Below, in pieces: positions 1-6,043 of a DNA stretch of 9,829 bases. Each line of letters opens with the position of its first letter. The first letter of the stretch is position 1. The notes under the pieces were generated by a model. The model was not told where the DNA came from, did no database searches, and saw only the letters and a list, made by a program, of their open reading frames with translations. This DNA comes from Desulfobacteraceae bacterium (GTDB taxonomy: Bacteria; Desulfobacterota; DSM-4660; Desulfatiglandales; B25-G16), in contig JAUWZC010000077.1 in the NCBI GenBank assembly GCA_030615565.1, forward strand, positions 1 through 9,829. Reading direction: 5' to 3'. The position numbers were made by a program, and so were the translations under genes.

Positions 1-139
1 AGTCCAACTGCTGCGTTACGCTTCATCTTTCGTCATTGCGGTGTACTGGTAAGTACGCCTCATTCCTCAAGATTCGCAAGCCTTGCATTTGGAACTTTTT
101 ACTTTGCCGTCCAATTTTTGACTTTTTACGAGTTCATCA
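1..139 (+). repeat. Palindromic dispersed intergenic repeat (candidate, left end outside window)
   Basis: The core is a dyad: GCGGTGTACT (38-47) faces AGTACGCCTC (52-61) across a short GGTA loop, with 8 of 10 positions paired and G-T wobble adding one more; weaker pairing continues outward. It is followed by a T-rich tail that runs to about 139. From memory, near-identical phrases (GTACGCCTCATTCCTC, then CTTTTTACGAGTTCATCAA) recur between genes in Desulfobacteraceae-type genomes; this cannot be verified here. The tail reads without a stop into the acetyltransferase gene and gives it a spurious N-terminal extension beginning at TTG 118. The left boundary may lie outside the window. Confidence 0.5.
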
Positions 140-180
140 AGGAAAGGGATCGAAAAATAATTCGATATCACTACTACCAA

Positions 181-615
181 ATGGATGAAAAAACTCTTGC
201 CACGATTAGAAAATTCAAGATAGGTGATATCAATAAAATACTTGAGATTGAGGAACAGGCATTTCCAAAGACAGCTTATCCAAAAGAAACTTTTCTAAAT
301 TATGGAAATAGTTTCCCAGACACATTTACTGTTATAGAAACAGGTGACGATATAATAGGATACATAATATTTGATAGAGGGGGTCATATCCATTCCACTG
401 CTGTTAAACGCACATACAGAATGAAGGGTTTTGGCAAGATGTTGTTCATACATGCTGCAAAATGCGCTCAGAAAAGATTATGGCTCGAAGTTAGATCAAA
501 AAATAGTGGAGCAATAACTTTTTACAAGAGACTGGGCATGAAAATAACCGGAAAAATTCCAAACTATTACGGGAACGATGATGCCCTGATTATGGTGATG
601 AGCCAGAAAAAATAG
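181..615 (+). CDS. GNAT-family N-acetyltransferase (RimI-like)
   Basis: Predicted to transfer an acetyl group from acetyl-CoA to an amine; the substrate cannot be told from sequence. The 144-residue product is a single GNAT domain. The acetyl-CoA pyrophosphate loop is R80-x-x-G83-x-G85 (RMKGFGK), and the motif B region N108...FYKRLGM (114-120) supplies the Asn and Tyr (Y115) typical of RimI-like enzymes; YYGNDDALIM near the end is the usual last strand. The frame is open back to TTG 118, but that segment lies in the palindromic repeat and encodes MTFYEFIK-like residues outside the domain, so ATG 181 is preferred. Neither start has a well-placed Shine-Dalgarno; GGAAAGGG (141-148) is too distant unless the ATCGAA/TTCGAT dyad (149-154/161-166) folds and shortens the spacing. 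The gene is A+T-rich compared with those to its right, suggesting acquisition. Family confident, substrate unknown. Confidence 0.85.
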   Translation: MDEKTLATIRKFKIGDINKILEIEEQAFPKTAYPKETFLNYGNSFPDTFTVIETGDDIIGYIIFDRGGHIHSTAVKRTYRMKGFGKMLFIHAAKCAQKRLWLEVRSKNSGAITFYKRLGMKITGKIPNYYGNDDALIMVMSQKK

Positions 616-619
616 GGTT

Positions 620-649
620 AAAAACACCTCTTGTCTCTCCAGTGTTTTT
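620..649. terminator. Symmetric A/T-flanked hairpin, candidate bidirectional terminator
   Basis: AAAAACAC (620-627) and GTGTTTTT (642-649) are perfect 8-bp inverted repeats around a 14-nt loop, giving a T-tract at the 3' side on either strand. It begins 5 nt after the acetyltransferase stop. Only three pairs are G-C and the loop is long, so efficiency is uncertain. The right arm contains GTG 642, the first possible start of the next ORF, which argues against that start. Confidence 0.45.
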
Positions 650-665
650 CATAAATAAAACAGAA

Positions 666-1067
666 ATGAGATTCTTTGAACGGAAATACAGATCATCAGG
701 GGAGCAAAAAGAACAAGGAAGGAAAATAGCTATAAACCATGGGCTTCCTAAAATCTTAAGTGAGTTGCCATCAGGTATTCATGCCTATGAAAGACGATTT
801 ACAATCAATAGGGTTGTCGGCTATAAGACGGTATATGAAAGTATCAATACCTCTAAGATTGTTCTTAAGTACAAAAAGGTTCTTGAGAAAGAGTGTCTAA
901 AATTAGGAATTATTCCTGTTTTTAAAGGAGATTATATTAGTCTGGATTCCTTTCCTCATAGAAACATTATAAAAGAGGAAATTATAGGCGAAGTATTTCG
1001 AGATGGCGTGAAGACAATTGAAAAAAAATCATACTTTGATATCCTTGAATACATTGCTCGGAAGTAG
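666..1067 (+). CDS. Hypothetical basic protein, no recognised domain
   Basis: I do not recognise this protein. From ATG 666 it is 133 residues; GTG 642 would add eight, but it lies within a hairpin arm and has no Shine-Dalgarno. ATG 666 also lacks a clear Shine-Dalgarno, so the start is uncertain. The frame is open back to 582, overlapping the end of the acetyltransferase, so this might be the surviving 3' part of a longer gene. Codon usage looks like real coding sequence and shares the A+T-rich character of the acetyltransferase. The product is rich in Lys, Arg and Ile, with no signal peptide, membrane segment, Cys-His cluster or nucleotide-binding loop. The middle (VVGYKTVYESINTSKIVLKY) and the end (KKSYFDILEYIARK) look like amphipathic helices. 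It sits between two hairpins, so it may be transcribed on its own. Confidence 0.5.
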   Translation: MRFFERKYRSSGEQKEQGRKIAINHGLPKILSELPSGIHAYERRFTINRVVGYKTVYESINTSKIVLKYKKVLEKECLKLGIIPVFKGDYISLDSFPHRNIIKEEIIGEVFRDGVKTIEKKSYFDILEYIARK

Positions 1068-1072
1068 AATAG

Positions 1073-1112
1073 CTTTGCCCTGATGGAATAGCAAAAATTC
1101 CACAGGGTAAAG
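1073..1112. terminator. Strong 16-bp stem-loop after the hypothetical gene
   Basis: The stem pairs 1073-1082 (CTTTGCCCTG) with 1103-1112 (CAGGGTAAAG), one G-T wobble, then after a single bulged A (1083) TGGAAT (1084-1089) with ATTCCA (1097-1102), closing a 7-nt loop AGCAAAA. It starts 6 nt after the stop at 1067. There is no clean T-tract on the + side (ATTTCACG follows), so it may be a transcript-end stabiliser or Rho-associated structure rather than a classical intrinsic terminator. The pairing itself is unambiguous. Confidence 0.6.
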
Positions 1113-1180
1113 ATTTCACGGGACAAGTATATAAGGAGTCAGGAAAATTATACTAAAGATAAAATATAGAGGATGAACAT

Positions 1181-1696
1181 ATGGACATAACCAAGCTTAA
1201 GCGCATCAAGCTCCTACTTCTTGATGTTGACGGAGTCCTTACCGATGGTTGCATTATTTATGACGATAAAAGTGTGGAGACCAAGGTATTTAATGTAAAG
1301 GATGGTTTGGGTGTAAGGCTGCTTATGCAAGCAGGCGTAAAAGTTGGAATCGTTACCAGTAGAGTCTCAAAAGCCCTTTATCACCGGTGCAATAATCTTG
1401 GCATTTCCCTTATATTCGACGGGGTTCATGAAAAGATTTCTGTATTGGAACTCATCTCGGAACAAACAGATCTACTGGCTGAAGAAATTGCATTTGTTGG
1501 TGATGATCTACCTGACCTTCCACTTATGAGAAAGGTCGGGTTCTCCATTGCTGTAGCAGACGCCCATAAAACCGTCATTGAGAATGTAGATATGGTTACC
1601 TCTGCAAAAGGTGGGGCCGGAGCTGTAAGAGAAGTCTGCGAAGCGATACTTAAAGCTCAGGGATTCTGGAATAATATTTTGGAACGTTTTTTATAG
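1181..1696 (+). CDS. kdsC: 3-deoxy-D-manno-octulosonate 8-phosphate phosphatase KdsC
   Basis: Cytoplasmic HAD-superfamily phosphatase that hydrolyses Kdo 8-phosphate to Kdo, the sugar linking lipid A to the LPS core. The product is 171 residues, normal for this cap-less family. Motif I is DVDGVLTDG (15-23) with nucleophile D15 and acid/base D17; motif II is T59 in GIVTSR (56-61); the motif III lysine is probably K85; motif IV is GDDLPDLPLM (107-116), binding Mg. The C-terminal GGAGAVRE (144-151) is the KdsC signature that reaches into a neighbouring subunit's active site in the tetramer. ATG 1181 is supported by AGAGGA (1168-1173), 7 nt away. In many Desulfobacterota kdsC lies beside kdsA and lptC; none is present here, so it is isolated or relocated. 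A related HAD phosphatase (for example the KdsC-like half of a CMP-sugar enzyme) is possible but less likely. Confidence 0.88.
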   Translation: MDITKLKRIKLLLLDVDGVLTDGCIIYDDKSVETKVFNVKDGLGVRLLMQAGVKVGIVTSRVSKALYHRCNNLGISLIFDGVHEKISVLELISEQTDLLAEEIAFVGDDLPDLPLMRKVGFSIAVADAHKTVIENVDMVTSAKGGAGAVREVCEAILKAQGFWNNILERFL

Positions 1697-1738
1697 TGTT
1701 TCTTTTATAGGCGTCATAAGTATTGTCTGACACGAGCG

Positions 1739-1772
1739 CAAAGGACTCTCTCTTCCTCAGTCCCTACCTTTG
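1739..1772 (+). other. Imperfect stem-loop in the kdsC-acylase gap
   Basis: CAAAGGACT (1739-1747) can pair with AGTCC (1759-1763) and then TTTG (1769-1772), with a 5-nt bulge on the right and an 11-nt pyrimidine loop. A T-rich stretch (about 1783-1799) follows, but not directly. It might end kdsC transcription. The rest of the 1697-1855 gap shows no gene or clear promoter. Confidence 0.25.
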
Positions 1773-1855
1773 CTTCAGAAATTTTAAGTTTTTCCTTTTC
1801 GTAATTTCAAGAGTATCTGGGGTTAAGAGGAGTTGATTTGTGGAACAATTGAAAC

Positions 1856-1862
1856 GGGGAGG
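1856..1862 (+). promoter_or_regulatory. Shine-Dalgarno that fixes the acylase start
   Basis: GGGGAGG lies 6 nt before ATG 1869 and 3 nt before the adjacent ATG 1866. The spacing favours 1869, and translation from there gives a clean lipoprotein signal. The upstream in-frame TTG 1833 would put extra residues in front of the signal peptide and is unlikely. Confidence 0.75.
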
Positions 1863-1868
1863 TCTATG

Positions 1869-4268
1869 ATGAAGGCATTAAGAAAATGGATTTTTTTACT
1901 TCTAATCATAGTTTCTATCCACCTCAATGGCTGTTCTTTGTTGAACAGGTATCAGAAGGAAGGAAATCTAAATCTTTCTGGATTGAAGGAGCCAGTTATT
2001 GTTTTACGTGATGATAAAGGTATGGCTTACATCTATGCTCGGAACATTTATGATGCCCTAATGGCACAGGGCTTCGTTACATCCCAGGACAGGTTGTTTC
2101 AGATGGAGCTTACCAGACTTTTTGCAACAGGAAGGATCTCGGAGCTGGCTGGAGAGAAAGGAAAGGCTATTGACATCAGGATGAGGACGATCGGCCTTTA
2201 TCGTAATGCTAAAAAGCATGCAAAGATACTGGACAAAAAGACTAGGCTCTTTTTTCAGAAATATCTGGATGGGGTTAATGCTTACATAAAGACCCGCTCA
2301 GACACCCATCATCTTGAATTCAGACTTGCCGGCATTAAGCCCGGGCCATGGACAATTGCAGACTCCCTTGCCATTGCGTACTATATGGGCTGGGACTCTG
2401 CAGCTAACCTTCATACCGAGGCCATTGCGCAGATGTTGGTAGAGAAGGTAGGACTGGAGCGGGCCAGAGAGATCTTTCCCCTCAATATTAACCCCGATGA
2501 CTTTCCTAAGGAAAGAAATGAGGCCCAAGACATAAATCAGGAGTTTGCACAGCTACATCTCGCAACTGATAAAAAAATCATGTCTTATGTTAAGGATGGC
2601 ACTCTCCATGTAGGAAGCAACAACTGGGCTGTGGGCCCTATGTTCTCAGCAAACGGGAAGCCTGTTGTGGCAAATGATCCTCATCTTGACTCCAGGATCT
2701 TACCAGGTCCGTGGTATCCATGCGGGATCATCACCCCGGATTTCAGGGCTGTTGGGGTAAGCATACCTGGCACCCCGGTGATGGTAATAGGCAGGACCGA
2801 TCATATCGCCATAGGCGTAACCAATGCCTATGGCGATGCACAAGATCTCTATGTTGAGACCGTGGATCCAAAAGACCCTGATAGATATCTAGAGGGCAAG
2901 AAGTCTCTACCGTTTGAGGTGATTGAAGAGACGCTTACCATCAAAGACAAGGATGCACCGCAGGGATACAGGGAAGAAAACTTTAATATCAGGCTCACCA
3001 AAAGAGGGCCTGTTATATCCGGGGTGCTGCCTGGACTTAAAACCAATAAGGTAATTACCGTACGATGGTCAGCTTTTGAGACCATGGAGCCTTCAATAGG
3101 GCTTAATCAGTTTCTGACTGCCAAATCTGTAAAGGATATTCGTGAAGCACTAAGCCATGTGAATTTTATCATGCTCAACTTTGTTTTTGCCGACACAGAC
3201 GGGAACATCGGGTGGCAAGTGTCAAGCAAGCTCCCCATCCGCTCACGAGGAGATGGGACAATACCCTATGTGGTGAAGGACAGCCATGACAACTGGGCTG
3301 GCTGGATTCCATTTAATGACATGCCCCAGCTCTATAACCCTCAAAAAGGCTGGGTTGGCACCTGCAATCATAAAACCGTGGGAATAGATTATCCTTACTA
3401 CTACTCCTCCCACTTATCACCGTCCTACCGATATCGGAGGCTCAAACAACTTCTTGGCAGCCCCGGTAATAAGTCTGTGGATGAGCACTGGCAATTCCAA
3501 AGGGACACCATGAATCTCATGGCAAAAAAGATCGCCCCTGTGATAGCAAAGGTCCTCATTACCCATGATGACACCAAACAGATGGCTCAAATCCTCTCCC
3601 AATGGGATTACATGGATGATATTGATAGAGCTGCCCCCACCATATTCCAGGCCATATACCGAAAATTTGCTCTCTTGGTTTTTCAGGACGAGTTAGGAGA
3701 AGATCTGGCAAGAACCATGCTGGATAAATGGACCTTCTGGGAGGAAAGGCTTCAGAAGATGGTTCTAAAGGGTACATCGACTTGGTTCGATAATGTCAAG
3801 ACCAAAGACATCAGGGAAACTGTGGATAAACTCTTCCTACAGGCAGCCCTGGATGTGGCTGACGAGCTTGGTTCCCGCCTCGGCCGGGATCCCAAGAAAT
3901 GGCTGTGGGGAAAGGTACACAAATTAGAATTCGTAAGCCCCATCAGGAGGAAAGGGTTTGGAAAGGGACTGGTGGGCGGAGGATCCCACCCTGCCCTTGG
4001 CTCTGGAGAAACCCTTTGCCGCAGTATATATGATTTTAATGACCCCTTTGGTGTCATTGTTTCTGCATCCTTGCGCATGGTAGCCGACCTGGGCGATGAT
4101 GACAAGGTTCTGGCCGTTCTGCCAGGGGGTGTCTCAGGCCGTTTATTCGATCCACACACAAAGAACCAGATCAAGGCATTCATGCATGGCAACAAGGTAT
4201 ACTGGTGGTTTAGCGATAAAGCGATACAGGAGCATTCCAGGACTACCCTCGTCCTTAGCCCTCAATAA
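1869..4268 (+). CDS. Penicillin acylase-family Ntn hydrolase, predicted lipoprotein
   Basis: Predicted amidohydrolase that matures by self-cleavage into two chains. Start at ATG 1869 gives 799 residues. Residues 1-22 are a lipoprotein signal (KALRK, a hydrophobic stretch, lipobox LNG-C22); Ser at +2 predicts sorting to the outer membrane, facing the periplasm. The alpha region is roughly 23-249. HVG-S250-NNW is the autoproteolytic site: Ser250 becomes the N-terminal nucleophile of a ~550-residue beta chain. NDPH (269-272) puts a His at beta-position 23, as in cephalosporin and acyl-homoserine-lactone acylases rather than the Gln of penicillin G acylase. N437 in LNFVFAD matches the oxyanion-hole Asn and R458 in LPIR the conserved Arg. 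GWIPFNDMPQLYNP and PGGVSGRLFDPH are further family signatures. No residue seems missing and length is normal. The true substrate (beta-lactam, N-acyl-homoserine lactone, other acyl-amide) cannot be assigned. Confidence 0.9.
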   Translation: MKALRKWIFLLLIIVSIHLNGCSLLNRYQKEGNLNLSGLKEPVIVLRDDKGMAYIYARNIYDALMAQGFVTSQDRLFQMELTRLFATGRISELAGEKGKAIDIRMRTIGLYRNAKKHAKILDKKTRLFFQKYLDGVNAYIKTRSDTHHLEFRLAGIKPGPWTIADSLAIAYYMGWDSAANLHTEAIAQMLVEKVGLERAREIFPLNINPDDFPKERNEAQDINQEFAQLHLATDKKIMSYVKDGTLHVGSNNWAVGPMFSANGKPVVANDPHLDSRILPGPWYPCGIITPDFRAVGVSIPGTPVMVIGRTDHIAIGVTNAYGDAQDLYVETVDPKDPDRYLEGKKSLPFEVIEETLTIKDKDAPQGYREENFNIRLTKRGPVISGVLPGLKTNKVITVRWSAFETMEPSIGLNQFLTAKSVKDIREALSHVNFIMLNFVFADTDGNIGWQVSSKLPIRSRGDGTIPYVVKDSHDNWAGWIPFNDMPQLYNPQKGWVGTCNHKTVGIDYPYYYSSHLSPSYRYRRLKQLLGSPGNKSVDEHWQFQRDTMNLMAKKIAPVIAKVLITHDDTKQMAQILSQWDYMDDIDRAAPTIFQAIYRKFALLVFQDELGEDLARTMLDKWTFWEERLQKMVLKGTSTWFDNVKTKDIRETVDKLFLQAALDVADELGSRLGRDPKKWLWGKVHKLEFVSPIRRKGFGKGLVGGGSHPALGSGETLCRSIYDFNDPFGVIVSASLRMVADLGDDDKVLAVLPGGVSGRLFDPHTKNQIKAFMHGNKVYWWFSDKAIQEHSRTTLVLSPQ

Positions 4269-4363
4269 GCCAGATAGCTCATAACGTTTAACAGGGCTCA
4301 GGTGAAAAGCAATATAGCTTTAGTGGATTTTTTTATGCTCACCTTCACAGTGTGACTTTGAAA

Positions 4364-4392
4364 GGCGCAGAAAATCCCGCGCCGCATTTTCT
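4364..4392 (+). other. Two mutually exclusive hairpins
   Basis: GGCGC (4364-4368) pairs perfectly with GCGCC (4379-4383), followed by GCATTTTCT, which looks terminator-like. Alternatively AGAAAAT (4369-4375) pairs perfectly with ATTTTCT (4386-4392). The two cross like a pseudoknot or a switch, since each loop contains one arm of the other. Short stems in a 468-bp gap could arise by chance, so a function is not claimed. Confidence 0.3.
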
Positions 4393-4472
4393 ATCTTCTT
4401 TATATCCTTATCATTTGTTTCTCTCAGATTTTACCCAGAACATCCATAACAATCGACCGAGGAGGTATTCTC

Positions 4473-4517
4473 GTGTTCTCAAGGGCATTAAAGACAAGAT
4501 ACACTATCACCTGGTAA
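4473..4517 (+). CDS. Possible 14-residue mini-ORF
   Basis: GTG 4473 is preceded by GAGGAGG (4459-4467 region) at good spacing and encodes MFSRALKTRYTITW, ending at TAA 4515-4517; the terminator begins 30 nt later. The Shine-Dalgarno sits in the loop of a small CGAG (4458-4461)/CTCG (4470-4473) hairpin, which could hide it. It could be a leader or small peptide, or a chance ORF, or a remnant of a longer gene. The evidence is only the ribosome site and the terminator context. Confidence 0.2.
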   Translation: MFSRALKTRYTITW

Positions 4518-4547
4518 TGAATTGTGGAAAAAGCGTTCATGGTAATT

Positions 4548-4575
4548 TCAATCCAGATGAGGATTGAGTTTTTTT
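4548..4575 (+). terminator. Rho-independent terminator
   Basis: TCAATCC (4548-4554) and GGATTGA (4561-4567) form a perfect 7-bp stem with loop AGATGA; a T-G wobble can extend it by one pair, and seven T follow directly (4569-4575). This is the best intrinsic terminator in the window and acts on + strand transcription. It lies 280 nt after the acylase stop, so it ends either a long 3' UTR or a short separate transcript. Confidence 0.8.
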
Positions 4576-4736
4576 CTTCTTGAAGATCTTTGAGATACTG
4601 ATAAAATGAATCTTAAAGAGAACCAGTTATGCGAAAAAGACAGCAAGTAGGCCCTTCAGAAAAACGTTGTCAGGCAATTATATAACCATGATTCGAGGAA
4701 AATTTAAATCTATCAAACCCAAGAAAGGAGCATCGA

Positions 4737-5030
4737 ATGAGTAGGTTGATTCAAGGAAATCCTTGGGTCTGGGTAGTGGTGCTGAATCTTGGCGGAAATG
4801 AGCAGTTTTTAGGACAACAATACAAAGAAGGAGATATATCGTTCATACCAACATTTCTAGAAAAAGAGGAAGCACTAGAATGCGTCGACCATCTGACACG
4901 CGATGAGGAGAAAAAATATGAGGTCCAGGCTATTCAGTATGAAGAATTGGCTCGTGATGCAGTTGAACATGGATTTATGCTTTTTATTTTAAATGGTGCA
5001 GGTAAGGTACTTGAAAAAATTAAACCATGA
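4737..5030 (+). CDS. Conserved-looking small protein of unknown function (97 aa)
   Basis: I do not recognise a named family. ATG 4737 has an excellent Shine-Dalgarno, AAAGGAG (4724-4730), 6 nt upstream. The product begins with a hydrophobic beta-strand (PWVWVVVLNLGG), followed by EQFLGQQ, an acidic helix around LEKEEALECVDHL, KYEVQAIQYEELARDA and a closing strand FMLFILNGAGKVLEKI. This strand-helix-strand order suggests one small alpha/beta domain, soluble and cytoplasmic; there is no signal peptide and only one Cys (in ECVDHL). The stop overlaps the next start as ATGA, so it is probably translationally coupled to the membrane peptidase and could be a partner or regulator of it; that is inference. 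Gene reality is well supported by start signal, codon use and overlap; function is open. Confidence 0.75.
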   Translation: MSRLIQGNPWVWVVVLNLGGNEQFLGQQYKEGDISFIPTFLEKEEALECVDHLTRDEEKKYEVQAIQYEELARDAVEHGFMLFILNGAGKVLEKIKP

Positions 5031-6013
5031 TAGAGCCCGGTTTTATCCAGGACAAGGTGAAAATGTCGCTAACTGTTTTACCATGGATTAAATACTGGTT
5101 TGTTATAATCATCCTGCAGCTTTTTACCCCTTTGGTGAGTTCTGCTTCTGATTATATGAGGATCGGTACATCTCATTTTGTCTTCTATTTTCATTCCCAG
5201 GATAAAAGGTTAATGAAATCCTTGATTGATGATGCTGAGGTATTGAGAAGAGAAATCGTGAAGGATCTAGGCATTGACTTTAAGGAAAAAACCAAGGTCT
5301 ATCTGGCTCCCTCATTTAAAAAATACCAAGAAATCCAACCAGGAGGAGAAATCCCTTCCTGGTCTGCAGGGGTAGCTTACCCCAGCTTAAACCTGATAAT
5401 CATACAATCCCCCAGGGCAACTAAGGGAAAATCTATCGATTTGAAAAAGGTCTTTAAACACGAATTCACCCACATTGCCCTGGGAAGAGCCTTTAGGGGA
5501 AGGGAAAAGGTCCCCCGGTGGTTGAATGAGGGACTGGCCATGTATGAATCCAGGGAATGGGACCTCTCCAGAGTTTCTACCATAACCCGGGCCGTCCTTA
5601 CCGATTCACTTATACCCCTCTCAAAGATAACTCATTCCTTTCCCCTTGAGGCGGATAGTGCAGAGCTAGCCTACTCAGAAAGCTTTTATCTTATTTCTTT
5701 CTTGATAAGCCAATACGGCAAAGAGAGTTTCCGTAGATTTATAAAAGAATATAGTGGAGGCAAAGGACTGAAAGAAGTCCTTATGGAGGTTTACGGTATT
5801 AAGTGGGAAGAGCTCGAGGAAGAGTGGAGGAATTACCTCAAAGTAAGATTCAGCTGGCTCCCTATAGTTACCAGCACCACAACCCTATGGTTTTTGGTCA
5901 CCATCGCCTTTATCCTTGCTTATATGAGAAAGAAGAAGGCAACTAGGCTGAAATTTGAGCAATGGGAGAGAGAGGATGGAAATATCAATGATACAGATCT
6001 TAAAGACAGATAG
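5027..6013 (+). CDS. Membrane-anchored HEXXH metallopeptidase (peptidase MA-like)
   Basis: Predicted zinc peptidase of the gluzincin type acting outside the cytoplasmic membrane. An N-terminal signal or anchor lies around residues 18-40 (WFVIIILQLFTPLVSSA), with possible cleavage before D42. H145-E-F-T-H149 gives two zinc ligands and the catalytic Glu; NEGLA with E168, 19 residues after H149, fits the third ligand. The region YLAPSFKKYQ...GGEIPSWSAGVAYPS...IIIQSP just before it is typical of the peptidase MA family. A second membrane segment is at about 279-300 (TLWFLVTIAFILAYM), followed by RKKK and a short, charged, presumably cytoplasmic tail. ATG 5027 overlaps the upstream stop (ATGA) but lacks its own ribosome site; ATG 5063 (residue 13), behind AAGGTG, would give a neater signal peptide and may be the true start. 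The substrate is unknown. It could be inactive if zinc is not bound, but all key residues are present. Confidence 0.82.
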   Translation: MIEPGFIQDKVKMSLTVLPWIKYWFVIIILQLFTPLVSSASDYMRIGTSHFVFYFHSQDKRLMKSLIDDAEVLRREIVKDLGIDFKEKTKVYLAPSFKKYQEIQPGGEIPSWSAGVAYPSLNLIIIQSPRATKGKSIDLKKVFKHEFTHIALGRAFRGREKVPRWLNEGLAMYESREWDLSRVSTITRAVLTDSLIPLSKITHSFPLEADSAELAYSESFYLISFLISQYGKESFRRFIKEYSGGKGLKEVLMEVYGIKWEELEEEWRNYLKVRFSWLPIVTSTTTLWFLVTIAFILAYMRKKKATRLKFEQWEREDGNINDTDLKDR

Positions 6014-6043
6014 GGCTAAGACTGGCAGGTGTTAACGAGAAGC

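Larger units (their letters stand above)
4269..4736. other. 468-bp intergenic region without a convincing gene
   Basis: No frame has good coding character together with a start signal. A 71-codon GTG frame (4352-4567) runs through it but has no Shine-Dalgarno and an implausible composition. What can be seen: a weak AAAGC/GCTTT hairpin (4306-4321) followed by a T7 run (4328-4334) that could end the acylase transcript; a pair of competing hairpins (4364-4392); a 14-codon ORF with a strong ribosome site (4473-4517); and a strong intrinsic terminator (4548-4575). From 4576 to about 4720 I see nothing definite. The terminator implies that something is transcribed into this region from the left. 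Confidence 0.6.

Noticed and set aside
1..1112. Integron gene cassette with attC sites
   Set aside because: The hairpins lack the GTTRRRY core and the paired L/R boxes expected of attC, and no integrase is visible.
1133..1138. AAGGAG that looks like a ribosome-binding site
   Set aside because: No start codon with an open frame lies 5-12 nt downstream; kdsC has its own AGAGGA nearer its ATG.
1149..1154. TATACT as a -10 box for kdsC
   Set aside because: No matching -35 hexamer at 16-18 bp, and the region is A+T-rich enough for this to occur by chance.
3752..4195. 147-codon minus-strand ORF inside the acylase gene
   Set aside because: It is antisense to a fully conserved Ntn-hydrolase region, is rich in Pro, Ser and Arg as expected of a shadow frame, and shows no family signature.
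4352..4567. 71-codon GTG-start ORF
   Set aside because: No Shine-Dalgarno, composition unlike a folded protein, and its stop lies inside the right arm of an intrinsic terminator.
4605..4649. Short ATG ORF of 14 codons (MNLKENQLCEKDSK)
   Set aside because: No ribosome site and no supporting context; probably random.
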